Shown here: piece after piece, positions 16,772 through 25,840 of the stretch | Numbering within the stretch: position 1 is the first letter of the stretch | Layout of the letters: each line of letters starts with the position of its first letter | Assembly: GCF_030285665.1 (NCBI RefSeq) | Contig: NZ_CP127295.1 | Coordinates: 6,138,001 to 6,202,000 of the forward strand | Reading direction: 5' to 3' | From: Amycolatopsis mongoliensis | GTDB taxonomy: Bacteria > Actinomycetota > Actinomycetes > Mycobacteriales > Pseudonocardiaceae | DNA length: 64,000 nucleotides | The notes under the pieces: generated by a model | Databases searched by the model: none | What the model was told of the DNA's origin: nothing | Seen by the model: only the letters and a program-made list of their open reading frames with translations | Position numbers and translations under genes: made by a program

Positions 16772-18004
16772 TCAGCCGACGACCACGCGATCGAGTCCGC
16801 GAATGCCCCGCGCCGCGAGCGCCGCGGGGGAGCCGGCCGTCGTGCTCGTGACGACCGTGACGTCGACGCCCCGCTCGCGCAACTCGTGCCAGCGCTCGAA
16901 AACCGCGCCGCCCGGGCCGAGTGCGGCGCGCGAAAGCGGCAGATCGTTTTCGTCGACGTCGGCGACCACGCCGACCGTGCGCGGCTGAGGCACGGGGTGG
17001 CGGGACTCCGCGATCAGCTCGGCGAAGCGGCGGCCGAGGGGTTTCACCCGGTTCTCGGTGTCGAGGAGGCCGAGCGAGTACTCGAGGTCCTTGTAGTCCG
17101 CGAGGGACCTGGAGACGTCGTGCGAGCACCACCAGGTGATCGCGAAGAGGTCGGTGGTGGTGAGCGCGGCCTCGATCGTGCGCGCGCAGAACTCGGGCAT
17201 CTCCGCTTCGGCGAGGTTCATCGACGGGGCACCGACTTCCTGCAGCCAGACCTTCCTCGCCGGGTCCGCCGCAAACGCTTTCGACAGCTCGATCATCCAC
17301 TCCGCGTGCCGCACCGACTGCGGCGAGAGCGCGCCGTAGCGCGCGGCCGTGCCGTTGAAGATCCACGAGTGTACGGTCGTCAGGTCCCCGAGCCGGGAGG
17401 CGTGTGCGGGCAGGAACGGGTGCTCGTCGCGGTACCAGAGGTGGTCGTTCTCGCTGTGGGTCACGACGTGCCGGGGGTCGCGGTCGCGGGGCGCGCCGAG
17501 CAGGGTGGTCAGCCAGTGCCGCACCTGGTCGCTCGACGCCGGCATCGCCGCGGGGTTGGGGAGCTGGAACTGGTTCAGCTCGTTGCCCAGGGTCAGCCCG
17601 AGGAAGTTCGGCCGGTCCCGGACCGCTTCGTAGACCGCCGCGACGAGCGCGGCCTGGGCCTCGACGGCGAGCGGGTCGGTGAACATGTTGCCGTCGTGCC
17701 AGTTGACGAGCCACGCGGGCACGAAGTCGAACCCGGACATGTGGCCCTGGATGACGTCGACGGCGATGTCGAGCTCGAACTCGGCGGCGATGTCGGCCAC
17801 GAGGGCGATGTCGTCGAGGGCGCGCCGCCGGATGAGGGTGCGGTTCGGCTGCAGCACGGGCCACAGGGGAAAGACGCGGACGTGGTCGACGCCGAGTGCG
17901 GCGATCGCGGCGAAGTCCGCGCGCACGACGTCGGGGTCGATCGCCATCCACTGGAACATCCAGTCCTGCGACGGGGTGTAGTTCACGCCAAACCTGGTGG
18001 TCAA
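16772..18004 (-). CDS. GH5-like glycoside hydrolase (clan GH-A)
   Basis: The 410-aa protein has the layout of clan GH-A TIM-barrel hydrolases, closest to GH5 / beta-mannanase-like enzymes. The motif LTLGNELNQF supplies the probable acid/base E142 (the N-E at the end of strand 4), and VWLQEVGAPS supplies the probable nucleophile E256. No signal peptide is visible, so it probably acts on imported oligosaccharides. The start is TTG 18004: it overlaps the lacI stop (TTGA) and has AAGGAAG just upstream, so it is translated in tandem with the regulator. With GH3 and GH125 in the same locus, it points to a mannose- or glucose-containing glycan. The exact GH family and substrate are inferred. Confidence 0.85.
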   Translation of the reverse strand: MTTRFGVNYTPSQDWMFQWMAIDPDVVRADFAAIAALGVDHVRVFPLWPVLQPNRTLIRRRALDDIALVADIAAEFELDIAVDVIQGHMSGFDFVPAWLVNWHDGNMFTDPLAVEAQAALVAAVYEAVRDRPNFLGLTLGNELNQFQLPNPAAMPASSDQVRHWLTTLLGAPRDRDPRHVVTHSENDHLWYRDEHPFLPAHASRLGDLTTVHSWIFNGTAARYGALSPQSVRHAEWMIELSKAFAADPARKVWLQEVGAPSMNLAEAEMPEFCARTIEAALTTTDLFAITWWCSHDVSRSLADYKDLEYSLGLLDTENRVKPLGRRFAELIAESRHPVPQPRTVGVVADVDENDLPLSRAALGPGGAVFERWHELRERGVDVTVVTSTTAGSPAALAARGIRGLDRVVVG

Positions 18005-19032
18005 GAGCTTCCTTCGCGGTTGTGCGGCGCGGCCGCCGTGGATTCGCGCACGATCAGGCGGCGGCCGGTGACGGTCCGGGATGCGACGTCTTCGCCGCGG
18101 ACGAGCTGTTCGAGCAGGGTGACGGCGGTGCGGGCGCTTTCCTCGACCGGCGCGTCGAACGCGGTGAGGCGGGGGCGCACGATCGACGACACCCACGAGT
18201 CTTCCCACGCGATCACCGACAGCTGCTCGGGCACCCGCACACCGACCTCGGGGGCGTGGGCGACGATCTCGGCGGCGATCGTCTCGCTGTCGACGATGAT
18301 CGCCGTCGCGCCCTTCAGCCGCCCGAGCAGATCGGCGACGGGGTCTTCGGCGTCCGGTTCCCAGGCAGCCACCCCGGCCACGACCCCGCGGTCCCGTGCG
18401 GCAGCGCGGAAGCGCTTGTCGCGGGCGCGGGTGTGCGCGAGGCCGGGGGCGTCGGTGACGCGCGTGATGCTGCGGTGGCCGAGTCCGGTCAGGTGCTCGA
18501 TCGCCTCGGCGAACGCGGTGCCGTCGCGTACGGTGACCGCGGCGACCCGGCCGGGTACGGGGGCGCCGAGCAGGGCCGCCGGCGCGCCGAGCTGCTCGAC
18601 CAGCGCCAGCCGCGGGTCGTCGTCGCGCACGTCGACGAGCAGGAACGCGTCGACGCGCTGCTCGCCCCACCACTGCCGGTAGACCTGTTCCTCCTCCTCG
18701 GCCCGCACGAGGGTCAGCGAGAGCGACCACCCGATCTCGGCGAGTGGCTCGGTCAGCCCGGCGAGCAGGCGCATGAAGAAGGGATCACGGCCGAACGTGC
18801 CCCGCGACCGGGCGACGACCAGCCCGAGGCTGCGGCCGCCCTGGCCGGAGACCTTGCGGCTGGCGAAGTTCGGCCGCCAGTGGAGCTCGTCGGCGGCGGC
18901 GCGGATCCGGGCCGCCGTCGCTTCGGAGACGTTCGGCCGCCCGTTGAACACGTGCGACACCGCGGAGGGCGAGACACCGGCGAGCCGGGCGACCGCGGCG
19001 ATCGTCACGCGCTTGGTGGTGGGTTCAGTCAT
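18001..19032 (-). CDS. LacI-family transcriptional repressor
   Basis: A 343-aa LacI/GalR repressor. The N-terminal helix-turn-helix reads VTIAAVARLAGVSPSAVSHVFNG, with the hinge helix ASRKVSGQGGRSLGLVV near residue 60, and a periplasmic-binding-like sensor domain follows. ATG 19032 is preferred because the HTH then starts at residue 9; an upstream in-frame extension would run through the operator. It is divergent from the ABC transporter operon and directly upstream of the GH5-like gene. Two near-palindromic sites of LacI type lie between 19067 and 19111, so it probably represses both directions and is released by an imported sugar. Confidence 0.94.
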   Translation of the reverse strand: MTEPTTKRVTIAAVARLAGVSPSAVSHVFNGRPNVSEATAARIRAAADELHWRPNFASRKVSGQGGRSLGLVVARSRGTFGRDPFFMRLLAGLTEPLAEIGWSLSLTLVRAEEEEQVYRQWWGEQRVDAFLLVDVRDDDPRLALVEQLGAPAALLGAPVPGRVAAVTVRDGTAFAEAIEHLTGLGHRSITRVTDAPGLAHTRARDKRFRAAARDRGVVAGVAAWEPDAEDPVADLLGRLKGATAIIVDSETIAAEIVAHAPEVGVRVPEQLSVIAWEDSWVSSIVRPRLTAFDAPVEESARTAVTLLEQLVRGEDVASRTVTGRRLIVRESTAAAPHNREGSS

Positions 19033-19066
19033 GACACCGTCGAGATTAGGGAATTGACCGTTCGAT

Positions 19067-19080
19067 GTAAAGCGGTATAC
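19067..19080. promoter_or_regulatory. LacI-type operator 1
   Basis: GTAAAGCGGTATAC is a near-palindrome around a central CG (GTAxAxCGxTxTAC), the classic shape of LacI/GalR operators. It lies 35 bp upstream of the lacI start. Its sequence is the reverse complement of operator 2 apart from one base. Confidence 0.8.
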
Positions 19081-19097
19081 CTTGCTCGCCACTTGAT

Positions 19098-19111
19098 GTG
19101 TACCGCTTTAC
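19098..19111. promoter_or_regulatory. LacI-type operator 2
   Basis: GTGTACCGCTTTAC repeats operator 1 in inverted orientation with one difference. The centres are 31 bp apart, about three helical turns, so two dimers would sit on the same face of DNA. It lies 44 bp upstream of the binding-protein start. Confidence 0.8.
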
Positions 19112-19154
19112 AAGCGGCGCACCCGGACGCACCCGAGCTTCCCGAGGAGGACTC

Positions 19155-20438
19155 GTGTCCCACACCGTCAGCAGGCGCGCCGTGCTGCGTGCCGCGATCG
19201 GGGGCGGGGTCGCCGCACCGCTGCTCGCGGGGTGCGGCGCGCTGATGCCCGCCTCGGCCAGGCCCGGCGCTCTCTCGGTGCACACCCAGCTCAGCGGCGC
19301 GGTCGCCGGCGCCCAGGTCTTCGCCGGCGCCGTCACCACCTACGAACGCCGCACCGGGCGGACGGTGGCGCTGCTGAAGAACGGCTCCGATCTGCCCATC
19401 GTGTTCGAGACCAGCTCACTCGCCGGCGAGGAGGCCGACGTCGCCCTGGTCAACCTGCAGGGCCGCACACTGTCGTGGACCGGTCTCGGGGCCACGATCC
19501 CGGTCACGCGGCTGCTCGACGAGTGGGGTCTGCGGGACCGGATCATCCCCGACGCCGTCGCGGAGTGGACCGATGAGAGCGGCCGCCTGCGCGCGTTCCC
19601 CTTCACCCGCACGAACTGGCCCGTCTCGTTCAACACGAGGTTGCTGGAGCAGGCCGGCGTCGGGATCCCGACGACGTCGGACGAGCTCATCGCCGCCGCC
19701 GACGCGTTGCGCGCCAAGGGCATCGGCCCGGTGACCGTCGGCGGGTCGGACTGGAGCGGCCAGAAGCTGTTCCTGCAGATCGTCCAGGGCTTCCTCACCG
19801 CCGAAGAGGCGAAAAAGGTCTTCAGGAGCGGCAAGCTCTCCGAAAGCCCCGCCGCGATCGCCGGGGTGCGGCACTTCGTCGAACTGCGGGACGCCGGCGT
19901 CTTCATCGACAACGTCCAGGGCTACACCTCCGACTCCGAGCTGACCCAGTTCAACACCGGCAAGGCCGCGATCGTGCCGGCGATGTCCTCGGCGTTGGCG
20001 AAGGTGCCTGCCGGGCGGGCGAAGGAGGTCACCGTCGGGGGCTGGCCCAAGCCGTCCCGCGGCGGCGCGCTGGAACACCCGAGCGTGATCCGCAGCTTCA
20101 ACGGCCACGGCATCTGGATCAGCGAGAACGGTGCGAAGAAGCTCGACCTGATCAAGCCGTTCGTGCAGTACCTCTACAGCGACGAGGTCACCGACGCGAT
20201 GATCCTCGGCTCCGGCCGGGACATGAGCCGGATCACCGGCACGCTCAGCACGAACTTCCCGCTCGTGGCGCAGGCATCGCGGCTCACGCCGCAGCAGGTC
20301 TCGCCCGTCATGCTGCCCGACCTGGTCATTCCGCAGTCCGCGTTCGAGCCGCTGGTCCAGGCCACCGCGACGGCCTACGGCCCGATCTCCGCCGAACGCA
20401 TCATCGACGTCTTCGAAAAGGCCTACGCCGCGGCCTGA
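19155..20438 (+). CDS. ABC transporter sugar-binding lipoprotein
   Basis: A 427-aa extracellular solute-binding protein (family 1). The N-terminus has a Tat-like RRA and the lipobox LLAGCG with Cys at about residue 24, so it is probably lipid-anchored outside the membrane. The body has binding-protein features (PFTRTNWPVSFNTRLLEQAG, GKAAIVPAMSS, SENGAKKLDLIKPFVQYLYS). GTG 19155 is preceded by GAGGAGG. It is the first gene of the LacI-controlled operon and feeds the two permeases downstream. The ligand is probably an oligosaccharide, given the GH3, GH5-like and GH125 genes, but cannot be specified. Confidence 0.93.
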   Translation: MSHTVSRRAVLRAAIGGGVAAPLLAGCGALMPASARPGALSVHTQLSGAVAGAQVFAGAVTTYERRTGRTVALLKNGSDLPIVFETSSLAGEEADVALVNLQGRTLSWTGLGATIPVTRLLDEWGLRDRIIPDAVAEWTDESGRLRAFPFTRTNWPVSFNTRLLEQAGVGIPTTSDELIAAADALRAKGIGPVTVGGSDWSGQKLFLQIVQGFLTAEEAKKVFRSGKLSESPAAIAGVRHFVELRDAGVFIDNVQGYTSDSELTQFNTGKAAIVPAMSSALAKVPAGRAKEVTVGGWPKPSRGGALEHPSVIRSFNGHGIWISENGAKKLDLIKPFVQYLYSDEVTDAMILGSGRDMSRITGTLSTNFPLVAQASRLTPQQVSPVMLPDLVIPQSAFEPLVQATATAYGPISAERIIDVFEKAYAAA

Positions 20439-20452
20439 GGAAGGACCCACCC

Positions 20453-21388
20453 GTGACAGCTCTGACCGATGTGGCCGCCGGCGCCACGACCACCCCCGAA
20501 ACGCCGGCCCCACCCGGCCGCGGCTCGCGCAAGTCCTTGCGAGAGCGCTTTCCCGGACTCGCCCTGCCCGCGCTGATCTGGTACGCGGTGTTCATGATCG
20601 GGCCGGTCGTGGCGATGATCGTCATCGGCTTCCTGTCCTGGCCGGGCATGCTCGTCAAGCCCGGCTTCGCGGGCCTGAAGAACTTCGGCCGGGTGTTCGC
20701 CGACGAGAACTTCTGGTCCGCGATCGGCAACTCCGCGATCCAGATCGTCGTCGGCCTGCCGGTCATGATGGTGCTCGCGTTCCTGCTCGCGTTCTACGTC
20801 GTGCAGAAACCCCGCGGCCACAAGGTGTTGCGCTACCTGCTGTTCATCCCCGCGCTGATCTCCGCGCCGGCGACCGCGATGGTCTTCTACGCGATGCTCA
20901 ACCCCGACGGCCTGCTCAACGGCGTGCTGCGCCCGCTCGGGTTCGACGGCACCGCCTGGCTCGCCGACCCCTCGACCGCGCTCGGCGCGGTCATCGCCGT
21001 CGAGCTGTGGAGCGGGATCGGCTACTCGGCGGTGCTCATCGCCTCCCGGCTCGACAGCGTCGACGCCGAGATCGTCCAGGCCGCGCGCATCGACGGCGCG
21101 GGGGACTGGCGCATCGCGTGGGGCATGTACTGGCCCATCGCCCGCGACTTCATCGGTGTCGTGACGATGCTGCAGTTCCTGTCGATGCTGTTCAACTCGG
21201 CCCAGACGGTGCTGCTGCTGACCCAGGGCGGCCCCGGCACGTCGACGACCACGCTGTCCTACCTCGTCTACCGCAAGGCCTTCGTCGAGACCGACCTCGG
21301 CTACAGCCAGGCGGTCGGCGTCATCCTCTTCCTGCTCGGCCTGCTGGGCATGGGCGCGATCCGCCGGGTGCTCCGCGCGACCCACTGA
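20453..21388 (+). CDS. Sugar ABC transporter permease (MalF/UgpA type)
   Basis: The 311-aa permease has six predicted membrane helices and the inner-membrane EAA loop (DAEIVQAARIDGAGDWRIAWGMYWPI) that docks the ATPase. GTG 20453 follows AGGAAGGA and lies 14 bp after the binding-protein stop. It pairs with the next permease. No ATPase gene is in the operon; actinomycete sugar importers commonly share one MsiK-type ATPase encoded elsewhere, and that is the likely arrangement here. Confidence 0.94.
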   Translation: MTALTDVAAGATTTPETPAPPGRGSRKSLRERFPGLALPALIWYAVFMIGPVVAMIVIGFLSWPGMLVKPGFAGLKNFGRVFADENFWSAIGNSAIQIVVGLPVMMVLAFLLAFYVVQKPRGHKVLRYLLFIPALISAPATAMVFYAMLNPDGLLNGVLRPLGFDGTAWLADPSTALGAVIAVELWSGIGYSAVLIASRLDSVDAEIVQAARIDGAGDWRIAWGMYWPIARDFIGVVTMLQFLSMLFNSAQTVLLLTQGGPGTSTTTLSYLVYRKAFVETDLGYSQAVGVILFLLGLLGMGAIRRVLRATH

Positions 21389-21408
21389 CCCGTCCCAAGG
21401 AGTCCACC

Positions 21409-22260
21409 ATGCCCCGGACCGCCCTCCGCCCGCTGCGCGACCGCGTCGGCTCGATCACCAGCGGCACGCTCGCCTGGATCTACGCCGCCCTGCTGATCGT
21501 GCCCTTCTACTACTTCATCGTCTCCTCGTTCAAGTCGAACGACGAGATCTTCGAGTCGCCGCTGGCGCTGCCGGGGACGTGGGACTTCGGCAACTTCGCC
21601 ACCGCGATCAGCCAGGCCGACCTGATCCTCGCGGTGGCGAACTCGGCGCTGACGACGGTCGGCGCGCTCGTTCTCACGCTGCTGCTCGCCCTGCCCGCGT
21701 CGTTCGCGCTCGCCCGCTCGACCGGCCGGCTGGGGAAGATCGTCGAGAGCGTCTTCGCGCTGGGTTTCCTCATCCCGTCGTTCGCCGCGTTGTTCCCGAC
21801 CTTCCTGCTCGCGGCCGCGCTCGGGCTCTTCCACAGCCGCACGTTCGTCGTGTTCCTGTTGCCGGCCACCGCGTTGCCGCTGTCGATCGTGATCCTCACG
21901 TCGTTCATGCGCACGATCCCGCGCGAGCTGGAAGAAGCGGCCTCGATGGACGGCGCGTCGACGCTGCAGGTGCTGCGGCAGGTCTACCTGCCCATCTGCG
22001 TGCCCGGCATCGCGACCGTGCTGCTGCTGAACTTCCTGTCGTTCTGGAACGCCTACCTCTACCCGCTCATCCTCACCGGACCGGACACCGCGCAGCGCAC
22101 GATCCAGGTCGCGCTGCCGACCCTCAAGGTCGACGCGGGCACCGACTACGGCGTCCTGATGGCGGGCACGCTGTTCACGTTGCTGCCGGTGTACCTCGTC
22201 TACACGATCCTGCAGAAGCAGATGCAGCGCGCGCTGGTTTCCGGAGCGCTCAAAGGATGA
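21409..22260 (+). CDS. Sugar ABC transporter permease (MalG/UgpE type)
   Basis: The 283-aa second permease of the importer. It has six predicted helices and the EAA motif (ELEEAASMDGASTLQVLRQVYLPI), and the region AYLYPLILTGPD is typical of CUT1-type MalG proteins. ATG 21409 has AAGGAG upstream. A longer open frame to the left overlaps the first permease and is not used. Its stop codon overlaps the GH3 start in ATGA, so import and intracellular hydrolysis are translationally linked. Confidence 0.94.
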   Translation: MPRTALRPLRDRVGSITSGTLAWIYAALLIVPFYYFIVSSFKSNDEIFESPLALPGTWDFGNFATAISQADLILAVANSALTTVGALVLTLLLALPASFALARSTGRLGKIVESVFALGFLIPSFAALFPTFLLAAALGLFHSRTFVVFLLPATALPLSIVILTSFMRTIPRELEEAASMDGASTLQVLRQVYLPICVPGIATVLLLNFLSFWNAYLYPLILTGPDTAQRTIQVALPTLKVDAGTDYGVLMAGTLFTLLPVYLVYTILQKQMQRALVSGALKG

Positions 22261-24464
22261 AGCTCTCCCTGCGAAGCCGGATCGGCCAGGTCAACCAGCG
22301 CCTCAAGGGCTGGGAGGCGCTGCGCTGGACCGACGGTGCCCCGCGCGTCACCGACGTCCTCCGACGCGAAGTCGACCGCTTCGGCGGCATCGGCGCGATC
22401 TACGGGGTACTGCGAGCCGATCCGTGGTCGGCCGTCCACTGGCACAACGGGATCCCGCCCGAGCGCAGCGCGGAAGCCTACGCGGCCGTGCAGGACTACG
22501 TCACGCGCAACGGCGACGGCATCCCCGTGCTGTTCGTCGAGGAGGCTCCGCACGGGCTCCAGGCGCTCGGCGGGACGACCTTGCCGGTCAACCTCGCGCT
22601 CGGCGCGGGGATGGACGCCGACCTCACCGAGGAGCTCGCGGCCGCGGTTGCCGCCGAAGCGCGCGCCCGGGGAACGCACGTCGCGCTCGTGTCGGGTCTC
22701 GACGTGCTACGCGACCCGCGCTGGGGCCGCGCGGAGGAGTGCTTCGGCGAAGACCCAGCGCTCGCCGCGCTGCTCGTGGCCGCGACCGTGCGCGGGATGC
22801 AGGGCGGTTCGACCGGCGCGGAGCCGATCGACGCGGGGCACGTCGCCGTCGTCGCCAAGCACTTCGCGGCCCAAGGCGCGGGGATCGGCGGCCGCAACGG
22901 CTCGGGCGCGCCGATCGGCTCCCGCGAGCTCGGCGAAATCCACTTGCGGCCCGCCTTCGCCGCGGCCCGCCTCGGCGTCGCCGGGTTCATGGCCGCGTAT
23001 AACGACATAGACGGCGTGCCGTGCAGTGCGAACCGGGCGCTGCTGACGGGCAAGCTCCGCGGGGAGTGGGGCTGGGACGGTGTCGTCATGGCCGACGGCA
23101 CCGCGATCGACCGCCTCCGCGACAGCGCGCCCGACCCGGCCGCCGCGGCTGCGCTGGCCCTGCGGGCGGGCGTCGACCTGAGCTTGTGGGACGAGGCGTT
23201 CACCCACCTCGAAGCGGCCCTCGACCGCGGGCTCGCCGACGAACGCGACCTCGATCGCGCCGTCGACCGGGTGCTCGCCCTCAAGCGCCGGGTGGGGTTG
23301 TTCGGCGAGCAGGCGCCGCCCTCGCCGCCCGCCCGGGACATCGCCACGCTCGTCGACCGGGCGGCGCGGCAGGCCGTGGTGCTCGTGCACGACCGCGGGG
23401 TGCTGCCGCTCGACCCCGATGTCACCATCGCGCTCATCGGCCCCAACGCCGACGACCTGGCTGCCCAGCTCGGTGACTACACCCCGCCGCGGCACGCCGA
23501 CGACCCCGGCGCGTCGACCGTGCGTTCGGCGCTCGGTGACCGCGCCCGGTACACGCCCGGCTCACGCGTGCGCACCGCCCTCGGCCAGGAGGCGCTCGCG
23601 GCGGTCGATGAGGTCATCGCGCGGGCCGGCGTCTGCGTGCTCGTGCTCGGCGGCACCAGCCGCCGGGGCTACGACGACGAGTTCGCCGACAACGGCGCGG
23701 TCGACGGCCCCGCGCCCGACACGACCAACGGCGAAGGCGTCGACCTCGCGTCGATCGCCTTGCCCGAACCGCAGCTCGACCTCGCGCGACGGGCCCGGGC
23801 GAGTGGCAAGCCGATCGTCACCGTCGTCATCGACGGGCGGCCGCGAGCGCTCACGGAACTGGCCGAGCTGTCGGATGCGCTGCTCGTCGTGCCGTTTCCC
23901 GGGCCGAGCGGTGGTGCGGCCATCGTGAGCGCGCTGTTCGACGGCACGGGTTCGGGGCGGCTGCCCGCGTCGTTCCCGGTAGCCGATGGCGTGTTCCCCG
24001 TCGCCCACGACGAGCGGATGGAGACCGCGCGCGGCTACCTCGATCACCCGCGACCGGTGGGAATTCCCTTCGGCAGCGGCGCATCGCTCCCGGCCGTGGT
24101 GCGCGCGGCTCCGGGCACCGTTCCGGCCGCCGATCTCGGCCGCGGGAGCGCGGTCCGCCTCACGGTGGACATCACCAACCCCGGCGCTGCTCCGGTCTCG
24201 GTCGCCGTGCCGCTCTACGGCCGCCGTCACGAACTCGGCGTACGGCCGCGCCGCCGGAGCCTGCTGACCGTGCGGCGCGTGACGTGCCCGCCGGGCGAGA
24301 CGACGATCGAATTCGAGTTGGGGCTCGACGAACTGGGTTCGTGGGCGACCGGGCGACCGGTCGCCGTCCCGGTGGAGGTCGACGTCTGGAGCACCGGCGA
24401 GACCGGGCACGCCGTGCGCGTGCGCGTCACCGACGAGGACGGAACGACGCCGTGGCAACGGTGA
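22257..24464 (+). CDS. Glycoside hydrolase family 3 (beta-glucosidase-like)
   Basis: A 735-aa GH3 enzyme with the usual two-domain body and C-terminal fibronectin-like part. Diagnostic motifs are GLDVLRDPRWGRAEECFGEDP, AKHFAAQG, and the nucleophile region VVMADG with D280. No signal peptide is present, so it should be cytosolic and act on imported oligosaccharides, releasing terminal sugars from beta-linked substrates. It overlaps the permease stop by 4 bp and the GH125 gene by 4 bp. The usual motif is V-x-S-D-W; the MADG variant occurs in GH3 subgroups with beta-xylosidase or beta-glucosidase activity, so the exact specificity is open. Confidence 0.93.
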   Translation: MKLSLRSRIGQVNQRLKGWEALRWTDGAPRVTDVLRREVDRFGGIGAIYGVLRADPWSAVHWHNGIPPERSAEAYAAVQDYVTRNGDGIPVLFVEEAPHGLQALGGTTLPVNLALGAGMDADLTEELAAAVAAEARARGTHVALVSGLDVLRDPRWGRAEECFGEDPALAALLVAATVRGMQGGSTGAEPIDAGHVAVVAKHFAAQGAGIGGRNGSGAPIGSRELGEIHLRPAFAAARLGVAGFMAAYNDIDGVPCSANRALLTGKLRGEWGWDGVVMADGTAIDRLRDSAPDPAAAAALALRAGVDLSLWDEAFTHLEAALDRGLADERDLDRAVDRVLALKRRVGLFGEQAPPSPPARDIATLVDRAARQAVVLVHDRGVLPLDPDVTIALIGPNADDLAAQLGDYTPPRHADDPGASTVRSALGDRARYTPGSRVRTALGQEALAAVDEVIARAGVCVLVLGGTSRRGYDDEFADNGAVDGPAPDTTNGEGVDLASIALPEPQLDLARRARASGKPIVTVVIDGRPRALTELAELSDALLVVPFPGPSGGAAIVSALFDGTGSGRLPASFPVADGVFPVAHDERMETARGYLDHPRPVGIPFGSGASLPAVVRAAPGTVPAADLGRGSAVRLTVDITNPGAAPVSVAVPLYGRRHELGVRPRRRSLLTVRRVTCPPGETTIEFELGLDELGSWATGRPVAVPVEVDVWSTGETGHAVRVRVTDEDGTTPWQR

Positions 24465-25699
24465 GCGAGACGATGGCTGCCGCCGCGGACCGCGTGCGGG
24501 CGGTGGCCGGCGAGCGGATCGGTGACCTCGTCGAGGCCGCGTTGCTGCGCACGCTGCGCGACACCGTCACGATCGGCGACGACGGCAGCGCGTTCGTCAT
24601 CACCGGTGACATCCCGGCGATGTGGCTGCGCGACTCCACCACGCAGCTCACGCCCTACCTGCGGTTCCTCGGCGAATGCCCGCCGCTGGCCGAGCTCGTC
24701 GCCGCCGTCGTGCGCCGCCAGTTCGCCTGCCTGGAGCACGACCCCTACGCCAACGCGTTCAACGACGGGCCGACCGGCGCTCACTACGAGCCCGGTGACC
24801 TGTGCGACGACCCGCACGTCTGGGAGCAGAAGTACGAGGTCGACAGCCTCGCCCACCCGGTCACCCTCGCGCACGCGCTGTGGCGGAAGACCGGCTCGGC
24901 CGGGGTGTTCGACGCTCGCGCCCACCGCGTGCTGCGGACGATCGTCGCACAACTGCGCCTGGAACAACGGCACGACGACTCCCCGTACCGCTTCGAGCGC
25001 CCCGGCGCGATCCCGACCGAGACGCTGGCCCGCGGCGGCCGCGGCACGCCCGTCGCCGTCACGGGCATGACGTGGAGCGGGTTCCGGCCTTCGGACGACG
25101 CCTGCACCTACGGGTACCACATCCCGGCCAACCTGTTCGCCGCGCAGGCGCTGCTGGCGATCGGCGAGATCGCGGACGAGGTCTACCGCGACGCCGCGCT
25201 CGCCACCGGCGCCCGCACCCTCTCCCGCGAACTCGTCGAGGGCGTCGAGTCACACGGAATCGTCGATGGCACCTACGCGTACGAGGTCGACGGCCTCGGC
25301 GGTGTGCTGCGCATGGACGACGCCAACACCCCGTCGCTGCTTTCGCTGCCCCTGATCGCGCCCGACGTGGTCGACGCCGACGTGTGGCGGGCGACCCGCG
25401 CGTTCGTCTTGAGCGACGCCAACCCGTACTACTTCCGCGGCCGGGTGGCGAGCGGGATCGGCAGCCCGCACACGAAACCTGGCCGCGTGTGGCCGATCGC
25501 CCTGGCCGTCGAAGGCCTGACGGGCACCCCTGCCGACCGGCGCCGGCTGCTGCACCTCATCGCCGGCACCGATGCGGGCACCGGGCGCGTGCACGAGAGC
25601 TTCGACGCCTCGGACCCGGCGACGTTTTCGCGGCCGTGGTTCTCGTGGGCGGACTCGATGTTCTGCGAGCTCGCCCTGGCGGTCGCCGACGACCGGTGA
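24461..25699 (+). CDS. GH125 exo-alpha-1,6-mannosidase
   Basis: The 412-aa protein matches the metal-independent alpha-mannosidase family GH125. Characteristic stretches are GDIPAMWLRDSTTQLTPYL near residue 50, the NDGPTG...KYEVDSLAHP region, MTWSGFRPSDDACTYGYHIPAN, and DANTPSLLSLPLIAPD. The family trims alpha-1,6-linked mannose without a metal ion. GTG 24461 overlaps the GH3 stop (GTGA). No signal peptide is visible, so action on imported glycan is likely. The last 205 bp of the gene, including its stop, are duplicated at 29658-29862, which marks a recombination or integration event at the 3' end. Confidence 0.93.
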   Translation: MSETMAAAADRVRAVAGERIGDLVEAALLRTLRDTVTIGDDGSAFVITGDIPAMWLRDSTTQLTPYLRFLGECPPLAELVAAVVRRQFACLEHDPYANAFNDGPTGAHYEPGDLCDDPHVWEQKYEVDSLAHPVTLAHALWRKTGSAGVFDARAHRVLRTIVAQLRLEQRHDDSPYRFERPGAIPTETLARGGRGTPVAVTGMTWSGFRPSDDACTYGYHIPANLFAAQALLAIGEIADEVYRDAALATGARTLSRELVEGVESHGIVDGTYAYEVDGLGGVLRMDDANTPSLLSLPLIAPDVVDADVWRATRAFVLSDANPYYFRGRVASGIGSPHTKPGRVWPIALAVEGLTGTPADRRRLLHLIAGTDAGTGRVHESFDASDPATFSRPWFSWADSMFCELALAVADDR

Positions 25700-25702
25700 A
25701 CG
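25498..25702 (+). repeat. 205-bp direct repeat, copy A (3' end of GH125 gene)
   Basis: This copy is the functional 3' end of the GH125 gene. It aligns without gaps to 29658-29862 at an offset of 4,160 bp with only six mismatches (about 97% identity). Homology stops abruptly on both sides: CGC-CCTGGCC at the left and TGAACG at the right. Confidence 0.97.
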
Positions 25703-25840
25703 CACGACCCGGTCATGGGCGCGGGAGCGTCGTCCGGTAACCGATCGCGACCGCTGGGGACTGTGGTCTTGACGGCGTCTACTCGGTCGACGGCCTTGGC
25801 CGGCGTGAGCGCGTTGAGTTCCTCGCCTCGGGCCGCGTGG

